A stretch of 64,000 bases of DNA from HGM11416 sp034104345 (GTDB lineage Bacteria; Bacillota; Clostridia; Christensenellales; Borkfalkiaceae), in the NCBI GenBank assembly GCA_034104345.1, contig JAXEDY010000028.1, positions 12,831 to 76,830 of the forward strand, read 5' to 3'. Position numbers and translations under genes: made by a program. Every line of letters begins with the position of its first letter. The stretch's first letter is position 1. This document shows positions 53,101 through 60,116 of the stretch, one piece after another. The notes under the pieces are model-generated. The model was not told the DNA's origin, searched no databases, and worked only from the letters and a program-made list of their open reading frames with translations.

Positions 53101-53146
53101 AAAACCCCGCAAAAGTGCCGATAATCGACCTATAGCGGGGTTTTTC
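53101..53146 (-). repeat. Dispersed intergenic repeat copy forming a bidirectional terminator
   Basis: Minus strand CCCCGCTATAGGTCGATTAT then CGGCACTTTTGCGGGG. AAAACCCCGC and GCGGGGTTTTT pair to enclose the core. It lies between the convergent sepF and glucokinase genes. Confidence 0.88.
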
Positions 53147-53192
53147 GTTTTTTGTCCGTTTATTTTTGTTCACGTTTTTCGCCGCCGAAAAG

Positions 53193-54143
53193 TTAAAACC
53201 AAAGCGCCGCCGCTCCGTAAGTGCCGGCATCGTTTCTTAATTTCGCAATTAAAACCTTAACTTCGGGGCCGTATTTGCCCGCAAAAATATCTTTGTTTAA
53301 AAACTTTTGCAAATCGCGGTCTAAATACTTCTGCTTAGAAATTCCGCCGCCGATAATTATTGCCTGCGGACGGAAAATATTTGCTACGTTTATAAGCCCC
53401 ACGGTAAGCATTTTCAAATAATCGTCGACCACCTTCCGAGCGGTTTCGTCGCCCGCTTCGGCGTAATCGAACGAAGTTTTGCCGTTCACGTTTTCGATGC
53501 CGACTTCCCACATTTTCGAATCTTTATGTTTAAGCATCTGACGTTTGGTCTCTTTTATAAGCGCGGTTGCCGAAGCGTAAGCCTCCAAACACCCTTTAAG
53601 ACCGCACCCGCAGCGCCTGCCGCCGGCTTTTATAATCATATGCCCAAGTTCGGCGCCCGCATCGCGGTTACCGGCAAAAATCTTTTTGTTTATAATAATA
53701 CCGCCGCCCACGCCCGTGCCGAGCGTTAAAAGCACGCTGTCGGAATAATCTTTCGCCGCCCCGAACGTCGCTTCGCCGAGAGCCGCCGCGTTTGCGTCGT
53801 TTACGGCCTTAACTTTAAAACCCGAATATTCTTCGAGATATTTTGCGATAGGTTCGTTTTGCCATTTTAAATTGTCGGCGTAAACAACGATCCCACGTTC
53901 GCCGTCGATCATCCCCGGAACGCCCATTCCCACGCCCGCAATTTTTTCGCGCAATAAACCCGCTTTGTTTATCATATCGTCTATTTCGAGCGATATGCGC
54001 CTTGCCGCGTCTTTTGCACCGAGTTCGGGATTTGTGGAAATTTGGTTTTTTATAATCATTTCGCCGTCGCGCGTTATAATTCCGCACTTAACGAACGTTC
54101 CGCCTAAATCTATTCCAATATAATATTTTTCGTTTTCGGTCAT
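53193..54143 (-). CDS. ROK-family glucokinase
   Basis: A 316-residue sugar kinase. Phosphate motif GIDLGGTFVKCG, catalytic VNDANAAALGE, second phosphate motif LLTLGTGVGGGI and sugar-binding E-x-GH (AELGHMII) with the ROK zinc motif CGCGLKGCLEAYAS are all present. Such enzymes phosphorylate glucose (or related hexoses) with ATP. AAAGGG precedes the ATG. It is monocistronic and convergent with sepF. N-acetylmannosamine or fructose kinase activity cannot be excluded. Confidence 0.93.
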   Translation of the reverse strand: MTENEKYYIGIDLGGTFVKCGIITRDGEMIIKNQISTNPELGAKDAARRISLEIDDMINKAGLLREKIAGVGMGVPGMIDGERGIVVYADNLKWQNEPIAKYLEEYSGFKVKAVNDANAAALGEATFGAAKDYSDSVLLTLGTGVGGGIIINKKIFAGNRDAGAELGHMIIKAGGRRCGCGLKGCLEAYASATALIKETKRQMLKHKDSKMWEVGIENVNGKTSFDYAEAGDETARKVVDDYLKMLTVGLINVANIFRPQAIIIGGGISKQKYLDRDLQKFLNKDIFAGKYGPEVKVLIAKLRNDAGTYGAAALWF

Positions 54144-54277
54144 TTTTTACCCTTTAAACCGTTTTCGACATTTAAATTCTGCCTAAAACTTAAAATTCCG
54201 CCTTTAAAATCTTTAAAAGGCGATTATTTTATTTGCCTGTATTTTAACACAAAAAATAAAATCGGGCAACGATTTTT

Positions 54278-54562
54278 TTATTTTTTGTCTTTTTTGCGAT
54301 ATTTTTTGTCCTTTTTAAGTTTTTCGTATTTGCGTTTCGTTGCATAACCGCCGCGCAGATGTTTTTCGCAAAAATTGGTTTCAAGCACCTTTTTCACCCT
54401 TTCGTAAAGCGAAAAATCGTAAAATTTAAGTTTTTCGGTTACGTCTTTATGCACGCACGACTTGCTTAGCCCGAACGCTTTAGCCGCGCTTCTTACGGTG
54501 GCACCCGTTTCGGCTATAAAAAGCCCTTCTTTTATAATTCTGTCTTTATACGAAAAAAGCAT
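54278..54562 (-). CDS. spoIIID: Sporulation transcription regulator SpoIIID
   Basis: A 94-residue DNA-binding protein. The helix-turn-helix (TVRSAAKAFGLSKSCVHKDVTEKL) and the basic C-terminal region (KKVLETNFCEKHLRGGYATKRKY) match SpoIIID of endospore-forming Bacillota, which acts in the mother cell. The extra Lys-rich tail is longer than usual. The ribosome-binding site is weak and the start codon lies inside an inverted repeat. An AT-rich hairpin (54199-54222) follows the gene. Its presence suggests a spore-forming ancestry, not proof of sporulation. Confidence 0.92.
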   Translation of the reverse strand: MLFSYKDRIIKEGLFIAETGATVRSAAKAFGLSKSCVHKDVTEKLKFYDFSLYERVKKVLETNFCEKHLRGGYATKRKYEKLKKDKKYRKKDKK

Positions 54563-54590
54563 AAACCTGTCTCACGATATATGTTTATGC
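54559..54590 (-). promoter_or_regulatory. Inverted repeat over spoIIID start codon
   Basis: GCATAAAC (54559-54566) and GTTTATGC (54583-54590) are perfect inverted copies, spacer 16. The right arm of the minus-strand repeat contains the ATG, so folding could hide the start. Confidence 0.5.
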
Positions 54591-54762
54591 TTTAATTTCG
54601 ATTTTTATTTGATTTTAACGATTACGGCGGCGATAAAAGCGCCGCAAATTTTTTTTAGCGTTTTCGAAGCGAAACTAAGCCCCGTCAAACCTTAAAGGCG
54701 TGTTTTCGTCGCTTTTTTGCAACCGTTCGCTCGTAGCACGTCCACACTCGGCTAATCGAAAC

Positions 54763-56403
54763 TTACAACTTGACGTAAAGTTTGTTGCCGTTGCGCTTAA
54801 AAAGCCATAACATAAGCGCGGCGAAAAGAGCAAACAGCCCGAAGATAAGCCCCCACGCGATATAGTAATTGCTCAGAAACGCCATGCAAACGCCCGCTAT
54901 TATTCCGAGCGGAATTATCATAAATATCCCAAGAAGCGTGCATATAGTAGCGGCGGCGCCGCGTTTTATGGCTTCGGCGGGGTTTTTCCAGTCTAAAAAC
55001 GGGTGTTTAAGGTTGATATACAAGCCGAACAGGTTTGCCGTCAAACAATAAAGCGTTACAAGCAGCACCGAAAAAATTATTTCGGGCGCGCTTGCCGAAA
55101 AAGTTATGCCGAATAAAATTTCGACTATTAAAGTTATCGGAAGCGAAATAAGTAGCCCCAAAGCGAGTTTCGGCTTTAAAAAGTCGGAATATTTTACGGG
55201 CAGGCTTTTTATAAGCCACACCGATTTGCCTTCGAGCGAAACCGAGCAGCACGTATAAATGCCAACGCTTACGAAAAACACGGGGATAAGCGGCAAAATT
55301 CCGCGGCAATAAAACAACACTTTTTCGATCGGAACGCCTATATCTTCGCCCATAAAATTTTCAAGCGCTTTGGTTATGCTTCCGCTTGCCACAACGTAAA
55401 TCACCAAAGCGAGCGACAAAAGCGGGCCGATAAGGTGGTTTAAAACCGCGCCCGAACAAGCCGCCCACTGCTTTACTTCGCGCACGAAAAGACATTTAAA
55501 AAGCGAGTTTTGTTTTTGCCCGCTCATTTTAAAGTTGCCGTTTGTGCGCTTGGTTAAAATAAGCGTGTTTATCTTTTTATAATTTGCCGAAACAAACCAG
55601 AAATAAAGCGCGCTTACCGCTATCGGAAGCAAAAACGCAACCAACCACTCAAGCCCGAAAGACATAAAGCCCCTTGCCATAAAGCACGCGGGCGCGATCA
55701 TTTTTACAAGGTTGCCTATGCCTGCCGAAAGGGCGGCAGAATCGTCGAAATCGAGATCAAGCCCGAACACGAAATAAAAATAAACTGCCATTCCGATAAA
55801 CGACAAAATGGTTTTTAAAAGATTTTTGCGTTTTACCTTAGCCATTAAAATCGCTATGCCCGAACCGATAAAAAGCCCCGCACCGAGCGGCAGGAACGGA
55901 AGCGAAATTATACACGAAAGTATCGTTAACGGGCTTATAGCCCCGCTTTTCGAAAAAATCGCGCAGACCGTAGCCGACGGAAAAACAATTACGAGAGCCA
56001 TTATAAACAAAAAGATATAAACGTAAGCCGCTTTGGCAAGCGCCACGAAAACGGGGTTTATCGGAAGCGACATAAGCGTGTCGTAATCTTTGCCGCCGAA
56101 CACCGTTCCGTTTGCGCTCGTAAGCGAAAACAACAGCGCGACTATAATATATAAAAGAATAAAAACGCCCAAAACGTTATAAACGGGAATATCCGAACCC
56201 GATTCGGTTAAAGCGACGGCGAACAAAAACGTATAAACCGCGCTCATTGCGGCAACGAACACACCGAGAAACGCAAGCCCTATAACCGCCAGAACGAATT
56301 TGGCTTTTGTTCCGCTTTTACCCGAATGAAGCATTTTGTTAAACCCGAAAAGTTGCAACAAGTCGCACTTTACGAGCGAGAAAAACACCTTAAAATTATG
56401 CAT
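54763..56403 (-). CDS. ABC-2-type exporter permease
   Basis: A 546-residue membrane protein with about 12 hydrophobic helices. It has no ATPase motifs, and it starts 1 base after the ATPase gene stop (TAATATG) with AGGAAAA upstream. The loop GGKDYDTLMSLPINP and the second-half counterpart SVWLIKSLPVKYSDFLKPK are typical of large ABC-2 permeases in Bacillota. The substrate is unknown; antibiotics, peptides or lipids are possible. A segment near residue 155 (KSGAISPLTILS) is encoded by a copy of the dispersed repeat core. Confidence 0.88.
   Translation of the reverse strand: MHNFKVFFSLVKCDLLQLFGFNKMLHSGKSGTKAKFVLAVIGLAFLGVFVAAMSAVYTFLFAVALTESGSDIPVYNVLGVFILLYIIVALLFSLTSANGTVFGGKDYDTLMSLPINPVFVALAKAAYVYIFLFIMALVIVFPSATVCAIFSKSGAISPLTILSCIISLPFLPLGAGLFIGSGIAILMAKVKRKNLLKTILSFIGMAVYFYFVFGLDLDFDDSAALSAGIGNLVKMIAPACFMARGFMSFGLEWLVAFLLPIAVSALYFWFVSANYKKINTLILTKRTNGNFKMSGQKQNSLFKCLFVREVKQWAACSGAVLNHLIGPLLSLALVIYVVASGSITKALENFMGEDIGVPIEKVLFYCRGILPLIPVFFVSVGIYTCCSVSLEGKSVWLIKSLPVKYSDFLKPKLALGLLISLPITLIVEILFGITFSASAPEIIFSVLLVTLYCLTANLFGLYINLKHPFLDWKNPAEAIKRGAAATICTLLGIFMIIPLGIIAGVCMAFLSNYYIAWGLIFGLFALFAALMLWLFKRNGNKLYVKL
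55921..55950 (-). repeat. Dispersed repeat core inside permease coding sequence
   Basis: Minus strand GGGGCTATAAGCCCGTTAAC shares GGGCTATAAGCCCGTTAACG with the copy at 27180. It is the only copy seen inside a gene and keeps the frame open. Confidence 0.6.
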
Positions 56404-56404
56404 A

Positions 56405-57115
56405 TTACGCGTTTTCCTCCGCCATAAACACGCTTTCGAGCGACGCGCCGTCCAACACTTCCTGCGTTTCGCCGCTTAAAACGAGTTTGCCCTTTTTTAT
56501 AATTGCGATTTTGTTGCATAGTTTTTCGGCTACTTCTAAAACATGAGTAGAAAAGAACACAGCCGCGCCGCTTTCGCACATCTCGCGCATAATTTTCTTA
56601 ACTTCGAAACTCGCTTTCGGGTCGAGCCCCACGAACGGTTCGTCTAAAACCAGAAGTTTGGGCGAATGAATAAGCGCGCCGATTATGGCAAGTTTTTGCT
56701 TCATTCCGTGCGAATACGAAGATATAAGATCGCCGAGATTCGAAGTAATTTCGAAAACGTCGGCGTATTTTCCTATTTTTTCGGTTCGGGTTTGCTTATC
56801 AACCCCGAAAACGTCGCCCAAAAAGTTTAAATATTGTATGCCCGTCAAATGCTCGTAAAGTTCGGGGTTATCCGGAATGTAAGCGGTTACTTTTTTGCAC
56901 GCTATGGGTTCGTTTTTAACCGAATGCCCGTCTATAAAAATATCGCCGCCGTCGAAATCCAAAACGCCGACCGCCGATTTTATGGTGGTAGACTTACCCG
57001 CGCCGTTGTGTCCGATAAATCCGTAAATATCGCCCGCTTTAACGGTAAGGCTTAAATTATCCACCGCGCGGTAGCCGCCCTTGTATGTTTTTGTTAAGTT
57101 TTTAATTTCGAGCAT
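56405..57115 (-). CDS. ABC-2-type exporter ATPase
   Basis: A 236-residue ATPase with Walker A GHNGAGKST, signature YSHGMKQK (H in place of the common second G), Walker B LLVLDEP and switch His (FFSTHVL). It is paired with the downstream permease through near-overlap. AAGGAG precedes the ATG, 32 bases downstream of the predicted start of transcription. It is divergent from a second ABC exporter operon. Confidence 0.93.
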   Translation of the reverse strand: MLEIKNLTKTYKGGYRAVDNLSLTVKAGDIYGFIGHNGAGKSTTIKSAVGVLDFDGGDIFIDGHSVKNEPIACKKVTAYIPDNPELYEHLTGIQYLNFLGDVFGVDKQTRTEKIGKYADVFEITSNLGDLISSYSHGMKQKLAIIGALIHSPKLLVLDEPFVGLDPKASFEVKKIMREMCESGAAVFFSTHVLEVAEKLCNKIAIIKKGKLVLSGETQEVLDGASLESVFMAEENA

Positions 57116-57154
57116 TTTATCTCCTTCATATAACGCTTGATATATTTAAGCACT

Positions 57155-57184
57155 ATTTTATCATCACGCCCGCGTATTAGTCAA
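57155..57184 (-). promoter_or_regulatory. Promoter of minus-strand ABC exporter
   Basis: On the minus strand TTGACT (57184-57179), 18 bases, TAAAAT (57160-57155). Confidence 0.7.
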
Positions 57185-57244
57185 CCGCAAATCACAACAT
57201 AAGCAAATTTTGGTTTTTTATTTTGCTTTGCCTTACATTTTTGC

Positions 57245-57291
57245 TTGACAATTCTTTTTGCCCGGCATAAACTGTATATATCGAATATACA
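57245..57291 (+). promoter_or_regulatory. Promoter with operator for plus-strand ABC/GntR operon
   Basis: TTGACA (57245-57250), 17 bases, TAAACT (57268-57273). The palindrome TGTATAT-ATCGA-ATATACA (57273-57291) covers the predicted start of transcription (~57280). It is a likely site for the YtrA-type GntR repressor encoded by the third gene. Confidence 0.75.
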
Positions 57292-57314
57292 CAGACAGGA
57301 GTTTTCGGTTTATA

Positions 57315-58205
57315 ATGCTTAAAGTTGAAAATTTATGCAAAAATTACCCGTCGTTTTCGCTTAAAAACGTTAGTTTCGAACTTAAAAACGGGTGCATTAC
57401 GGGTTTTGTGGGGCAAAACGGAGCCGGCAAAACCACCACTTTAAAATGTATAATGCGGCAGGTTTTGCCAAGCGGCGGAAAAGTTATTTTGTGCGGTAAA
57501 GATTTTGAAAAAAACGAACGCGAATTAAAACGCAAAATTTCATTTTCAAACGGCACTTTCGAATATTTCCCCATGAAAAAACTTTGCGACGTCGCCGATT
57601 GTTATAAGGTTTTTTACGACAATTTCAACCAAAAGATATTTAACGAATATTGCGAAAAGTTTAATCTCGATTTAAACAAAAAGGTGCGCGAACTTTCGGC
57701 GGGCATGAAAGTTAAGTTTTCGCTTGCGCTTGCCCTTTCGCACGAAGCCGAAGTTTTTATTTTCGACGAACCGACGAGCGGACTCGATCCCATCGCGCGC
57801 GAAGAAGTTACCGACGTTTTCCGCGACGTCGTTTCGGACGGCGAAAAAAGCGTTTTGTTTTCGACGCACATAACCGAAGACTTGGATAAATGCGCCGATT
57901 ACATACTTTTTATAAGCGACGGCGAAATAATCGTAGACCGCGAAAAAGACGAACTTTTAGATTCGCTTTATCTTTTAAGCGGCGACCTTTCGGTTTTAAA
58001 TGCGGAAAACGAACCGCTATTCGTTTCGGTTAAGCCCAACGCTTTCGGCTTTAAAGGGCTTATTACCCGCGAAAACTTTAAAAAACTCGAACAAACCGAC
58101 GGCGAACACGCAAACTTAATCGCCGAAAAACCGACGATCGACGACGTTATAATTTATTACACCCGAGCCAAAAAATACGGCTCAAAATACGGCGATAAAA
58201 AATAA
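57315..58205 (+). CDS. ABC exporter ATPase (YtrB-like)
   Basis: A 296-residue ATPase: Walker A GQNGAGKTT, signature LSAGMKVK, Walker B VFIFDEP and switch His (LFSTHITED). The first gene of a three-gene operon with a small permease and a YtrA-type regulator, the arrangement of the Bacillus ytr-like envelope-stress operons. The start is 57315 (MLKVENL); an upstream in-frame ATG at 57258 would lie before the predicted start of transcription. Confidence 0.93.
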   Translation: MLKVENLCKNYPSFSLKNVSFELKNGCITGFVGQNGAGKTTTLKCIMRQVLPSGGKVILCGKDFEKNERELKRKISFSNGTFEYFPMKKLCDVADCYKVFYDNFNQKIFNEYCEKFNLDLNKKVRELSAGMKVKFSLALALSHEAEVFIFDEPTSGLDPIAREEVTDVFRDVVSDGEKSVLFSTHITEDLDKCADYILFISDGEIIVDREKDELLDSLYLLSGDLSVLNAENEPLFVSVKPNAFGFKGLITRENFKKLEQTDGEHANLIAEKPTIDDVIIYYTRAKKYGSKYGDKK

Positions 58206-58218
58206 GGGGGCAAAAACG

Positions 58219-58866
58219 ATGAAATCACTTTTAAAAATGCAGTTCAAACTTAACTTTTCGCTTCCGTTATGGCTGTTTCCGCTGTTCGGCGCGTTCGTTT
58301 TAATCCCCGATTACCCGATAATCGTGGGCGCGGGATACATAATAGTCGAAGCGATAACTTTTTTCAGAATTATGCTTGCAAACCGCTCTACCGAGTTCGC
58401 GCTTACGCTTCCCGTTAAAAAACGCGACGTTTCGTCTTCGGTATGTATGGTTCTCGTAATAACGCAAATCGCGTCGCTTTTAATTTCGGCAATATGCGCG
58501 CCATTAGCGAAAATGATGTTCCCCGTCGGCAATATCGTGGGCATAGATCCGAATCTTGCATATTTCGGCATAGCGTTTATCTGCCTTGGCGCGTTTAACC
58601 TTATTTTCTTTGCAAAAACCTTTAAAACGGGTTATAAATTCGGGCTGCCCGCCCTTTTCGGCACCATCGTGTTTTTGCTCGTTTACGCCGTTTTCGAATG
58701 TGCGGTGCAAGCCGTTCCCGCCGTCCGCTCGGTTTTAGACGGATACGCCTTAAGCGGAATTTTATACCGCGCGATTTTCTGCGTTTCGGGCGCGGTTATA
58801 TACGCTTTGCTTACCCTTTCGGGCATTAAAAAAGCGGGCGACAATTTCGAAAAGGCAGATTATTGA
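58219..58866 (+). CDS. ABC exporter permease, small
   Basis: A 215-residue protein with about six membrane helices and no ATPase motif. GGGGG lies upstream of the ATG, 13 bases after the ATPase stop. The segment NRSTEFALTLPVKKRDV resembles the coupling region of ABC-2 permeases. It probably pairs with the preceding ATPase. The substrate is unknown. Confidence 0.85.
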   Translation: MKSLLKMQFKLNFSLPLWLFPLFGAFVLIPDYPIIVGAGYIIVEAITFFRIMLANRSTEFALTLPVKKRDVSSSVCMVLVITQIASLLISAICAPLAKMMFPVGNIVGIDPNLAYFGIAFICLGAFNLIFFAKTFKTGYKFGLPALFGTIVFLLVYAVFECAVQAVPAVRSVLDGYALSGILYRAIFCVSGAVIYALLTLSGIKKAGDNFEKADY

Positions 58867-58867
58867 A

Positions 58868-59230
58868 ATGCGCCTTATAATTTCGGCGCGCAGCGCTTCG
58901 CCCGTTTACGAACAAATCGTTTCGCAGATAGTTTCGCAGATTTTAAGCGGCGAACTTAAACCCGACGAAATGCTGCCTTCGATAAGAACGGTTTCGAAAG
59001 AGACCGGCGTAAGCGTTATAACCATTAAAAACGCTTACGAAAAATTAGAGGTCGAAGGCTTTATTTACACGCTCCCCGCAAAAGGCAGCTATGTTAAACA
59101 GCGAACCGAAACGCTTAAATCGGTTAAACTTTCGCTTGCCGAAAAACGCTTTTTAAAAGACGCGGAATATTATAAGTCGCTGGGGGTTACAAAAGAAGAA
59201 CTAAAAAAAATAATCGACGAAAATTATTGA
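58868..59230 (+). CDS. GntR-family repressor, YtrA subfamily
   Basis: A 120-residue regulator: an N-terminal winged helix (PVYEQIVSQIVSQILSGELKPDEMLPSIRTVSKETGVS, then KGSYVKQ) with only a short helical C-terminal tail, the YtrA layout. It is translated 1 base after the permease stop. YtrA proteins repress their own ABC operon and release it under cell-wall antibiotic stress. The palindrome at 57273 is the likely target. Confidence 0.93.
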   Translation: MRLIISARSASPVYEQIVSQIVSQILSGELKPDEMLPSIRTVSKETGVSVITIKNAYEKLEVEGFIYTLPAKGSYVKQRTETLKSVKLSLAEKRFLKDAEYYKSLGVTKEELKKIIDENY

Positions 59231-59266
59231 TTTTTATTTTGAGTTTTTCGCCGTAAAAAATAAAAA

Positions 59267-59312
59267 AGCAGGGCTATAGGTCGGTTATCGACGATTTCGC
59301 CCTGTTTTTTGT
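59267..59312 (+). repeat. Dispersed intergenic repeat copy forming a terminator
   Basis: CAGGGC at the left pairs with GCCCTG at the right, enclosing TATAGGTCGGTTATCGACGA, followed by six T. It lies between the convergent GntR and GNAT genes. Confidence 0.88.
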
Positions 59313-59346
59313 TTTTAATTTATTAATGATTTTCTACCCGTTTTGT

Positions 59347-59796
59347 TTAAATCGATTTTGTATAAGTTACAAATCCGTCGGGAACAAGCCCGTCCTTTTT
59401 ATAAAGGCTTTGCGCGGATTGGTTGGTGGTTAAAACTTCAAGCGTAATGGCGACAGCCTTGCCCTTGAATTTTTGCTCTATCCATTTTAAAAATTTGTCG
59501 CCGTAGCCGTGATGGCGGCTTGTGGGGCAAATGTAAAGCTCGTCTAACACAAGCACGTTTCCGCCCTCTTCGTTGCACCAATACGAAGTTACCAAAGCGT
59601 ATCCGATAGGTTCGTTCGTTTCGCCGTCGCAAAACAAATACCCCCAAAGGTTTTCATGTTTTTCCATAACCCGCCCGAACGTTGTTTTTGCAACGTTTAT
59701 GCAAAACGGCTTAAGCGTTGAATCCGACGAATAAAATTCGCCGCATAATCTTAAAAATTCGGTTTCGTCACTCTTTTTAAATTCGCGTATTATCAT
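59347..59796 (-). CDS. GNAT-family N-acetyltransferase
   Basis: A 149-residue acetyltransferase. GNAT motifs: EPIGYALVTSYW, LDELYICPTSRHHGYGDKFL (the acetyl-CoA pyrophosphate loop, in a variant form), then ALTTNQSAQSLYKKDGL-like end. The start is set at 59796 (MIIREFKKSDE) because the longer frame begins before the predicted start of transcription (~59863). The ribosome-binding site is weak. The acceptor is unknown. Confidence 0.85.
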   Translation of the reverse strand: MIIREFKKSDETEFLRLCGEFYSSDSTLKPFCINVAKTTFGRVMEKHENLWGYLFCDGETNEPIGYALVTSYWCNEEGGNVLVLDELYICPTSRHHGYGDKFLKWIEQKFKGKAVAITLEVLTTNQSAQSLYKKDGLVPDGFVTYTKSI

Positions 59797-59869
59797 AAAC
59801 TGCCGCGTGGCAAACAAGCGCTTTTTCGCCGTAAAGCAAAAAGCCCGTCTCCTTTTTATAAGTTCGTAT

Positions 59870-59898
59870 ATTGTATCACTTAAAAAATTTAAAGTCAA
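59870..59898 (-). promoter_or_regulatory. Promoter of GNAT gene
   Basis: On the minus strand TTGACT (59898-59893), 17 bases, TACAAT (59875-59870). The 220 bases from here to the GH94 stop hold nothing recognised. Confidence 0.75.
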
Positions 59899-60116
59899 CG
59901 GCTTTAACGCGAATTTTTAACCTTTTTTTCAAGGAATTCGCGGCAATGATTTATAATCTCTTTTTTATGGATTTTGCTGTTTCGGTTGCGAGTTTTTTTA
60001 TTCTTTAAAAAAGCCCGCAACTTCTGTTTTTATTTCGGCTTAATGCTTTTTTATTTGGCTTTTATCCGTTCTATCCGAGTTTTCGCCCGCGCGATTTATT
60101 TCTCTAAGAAACCGGA

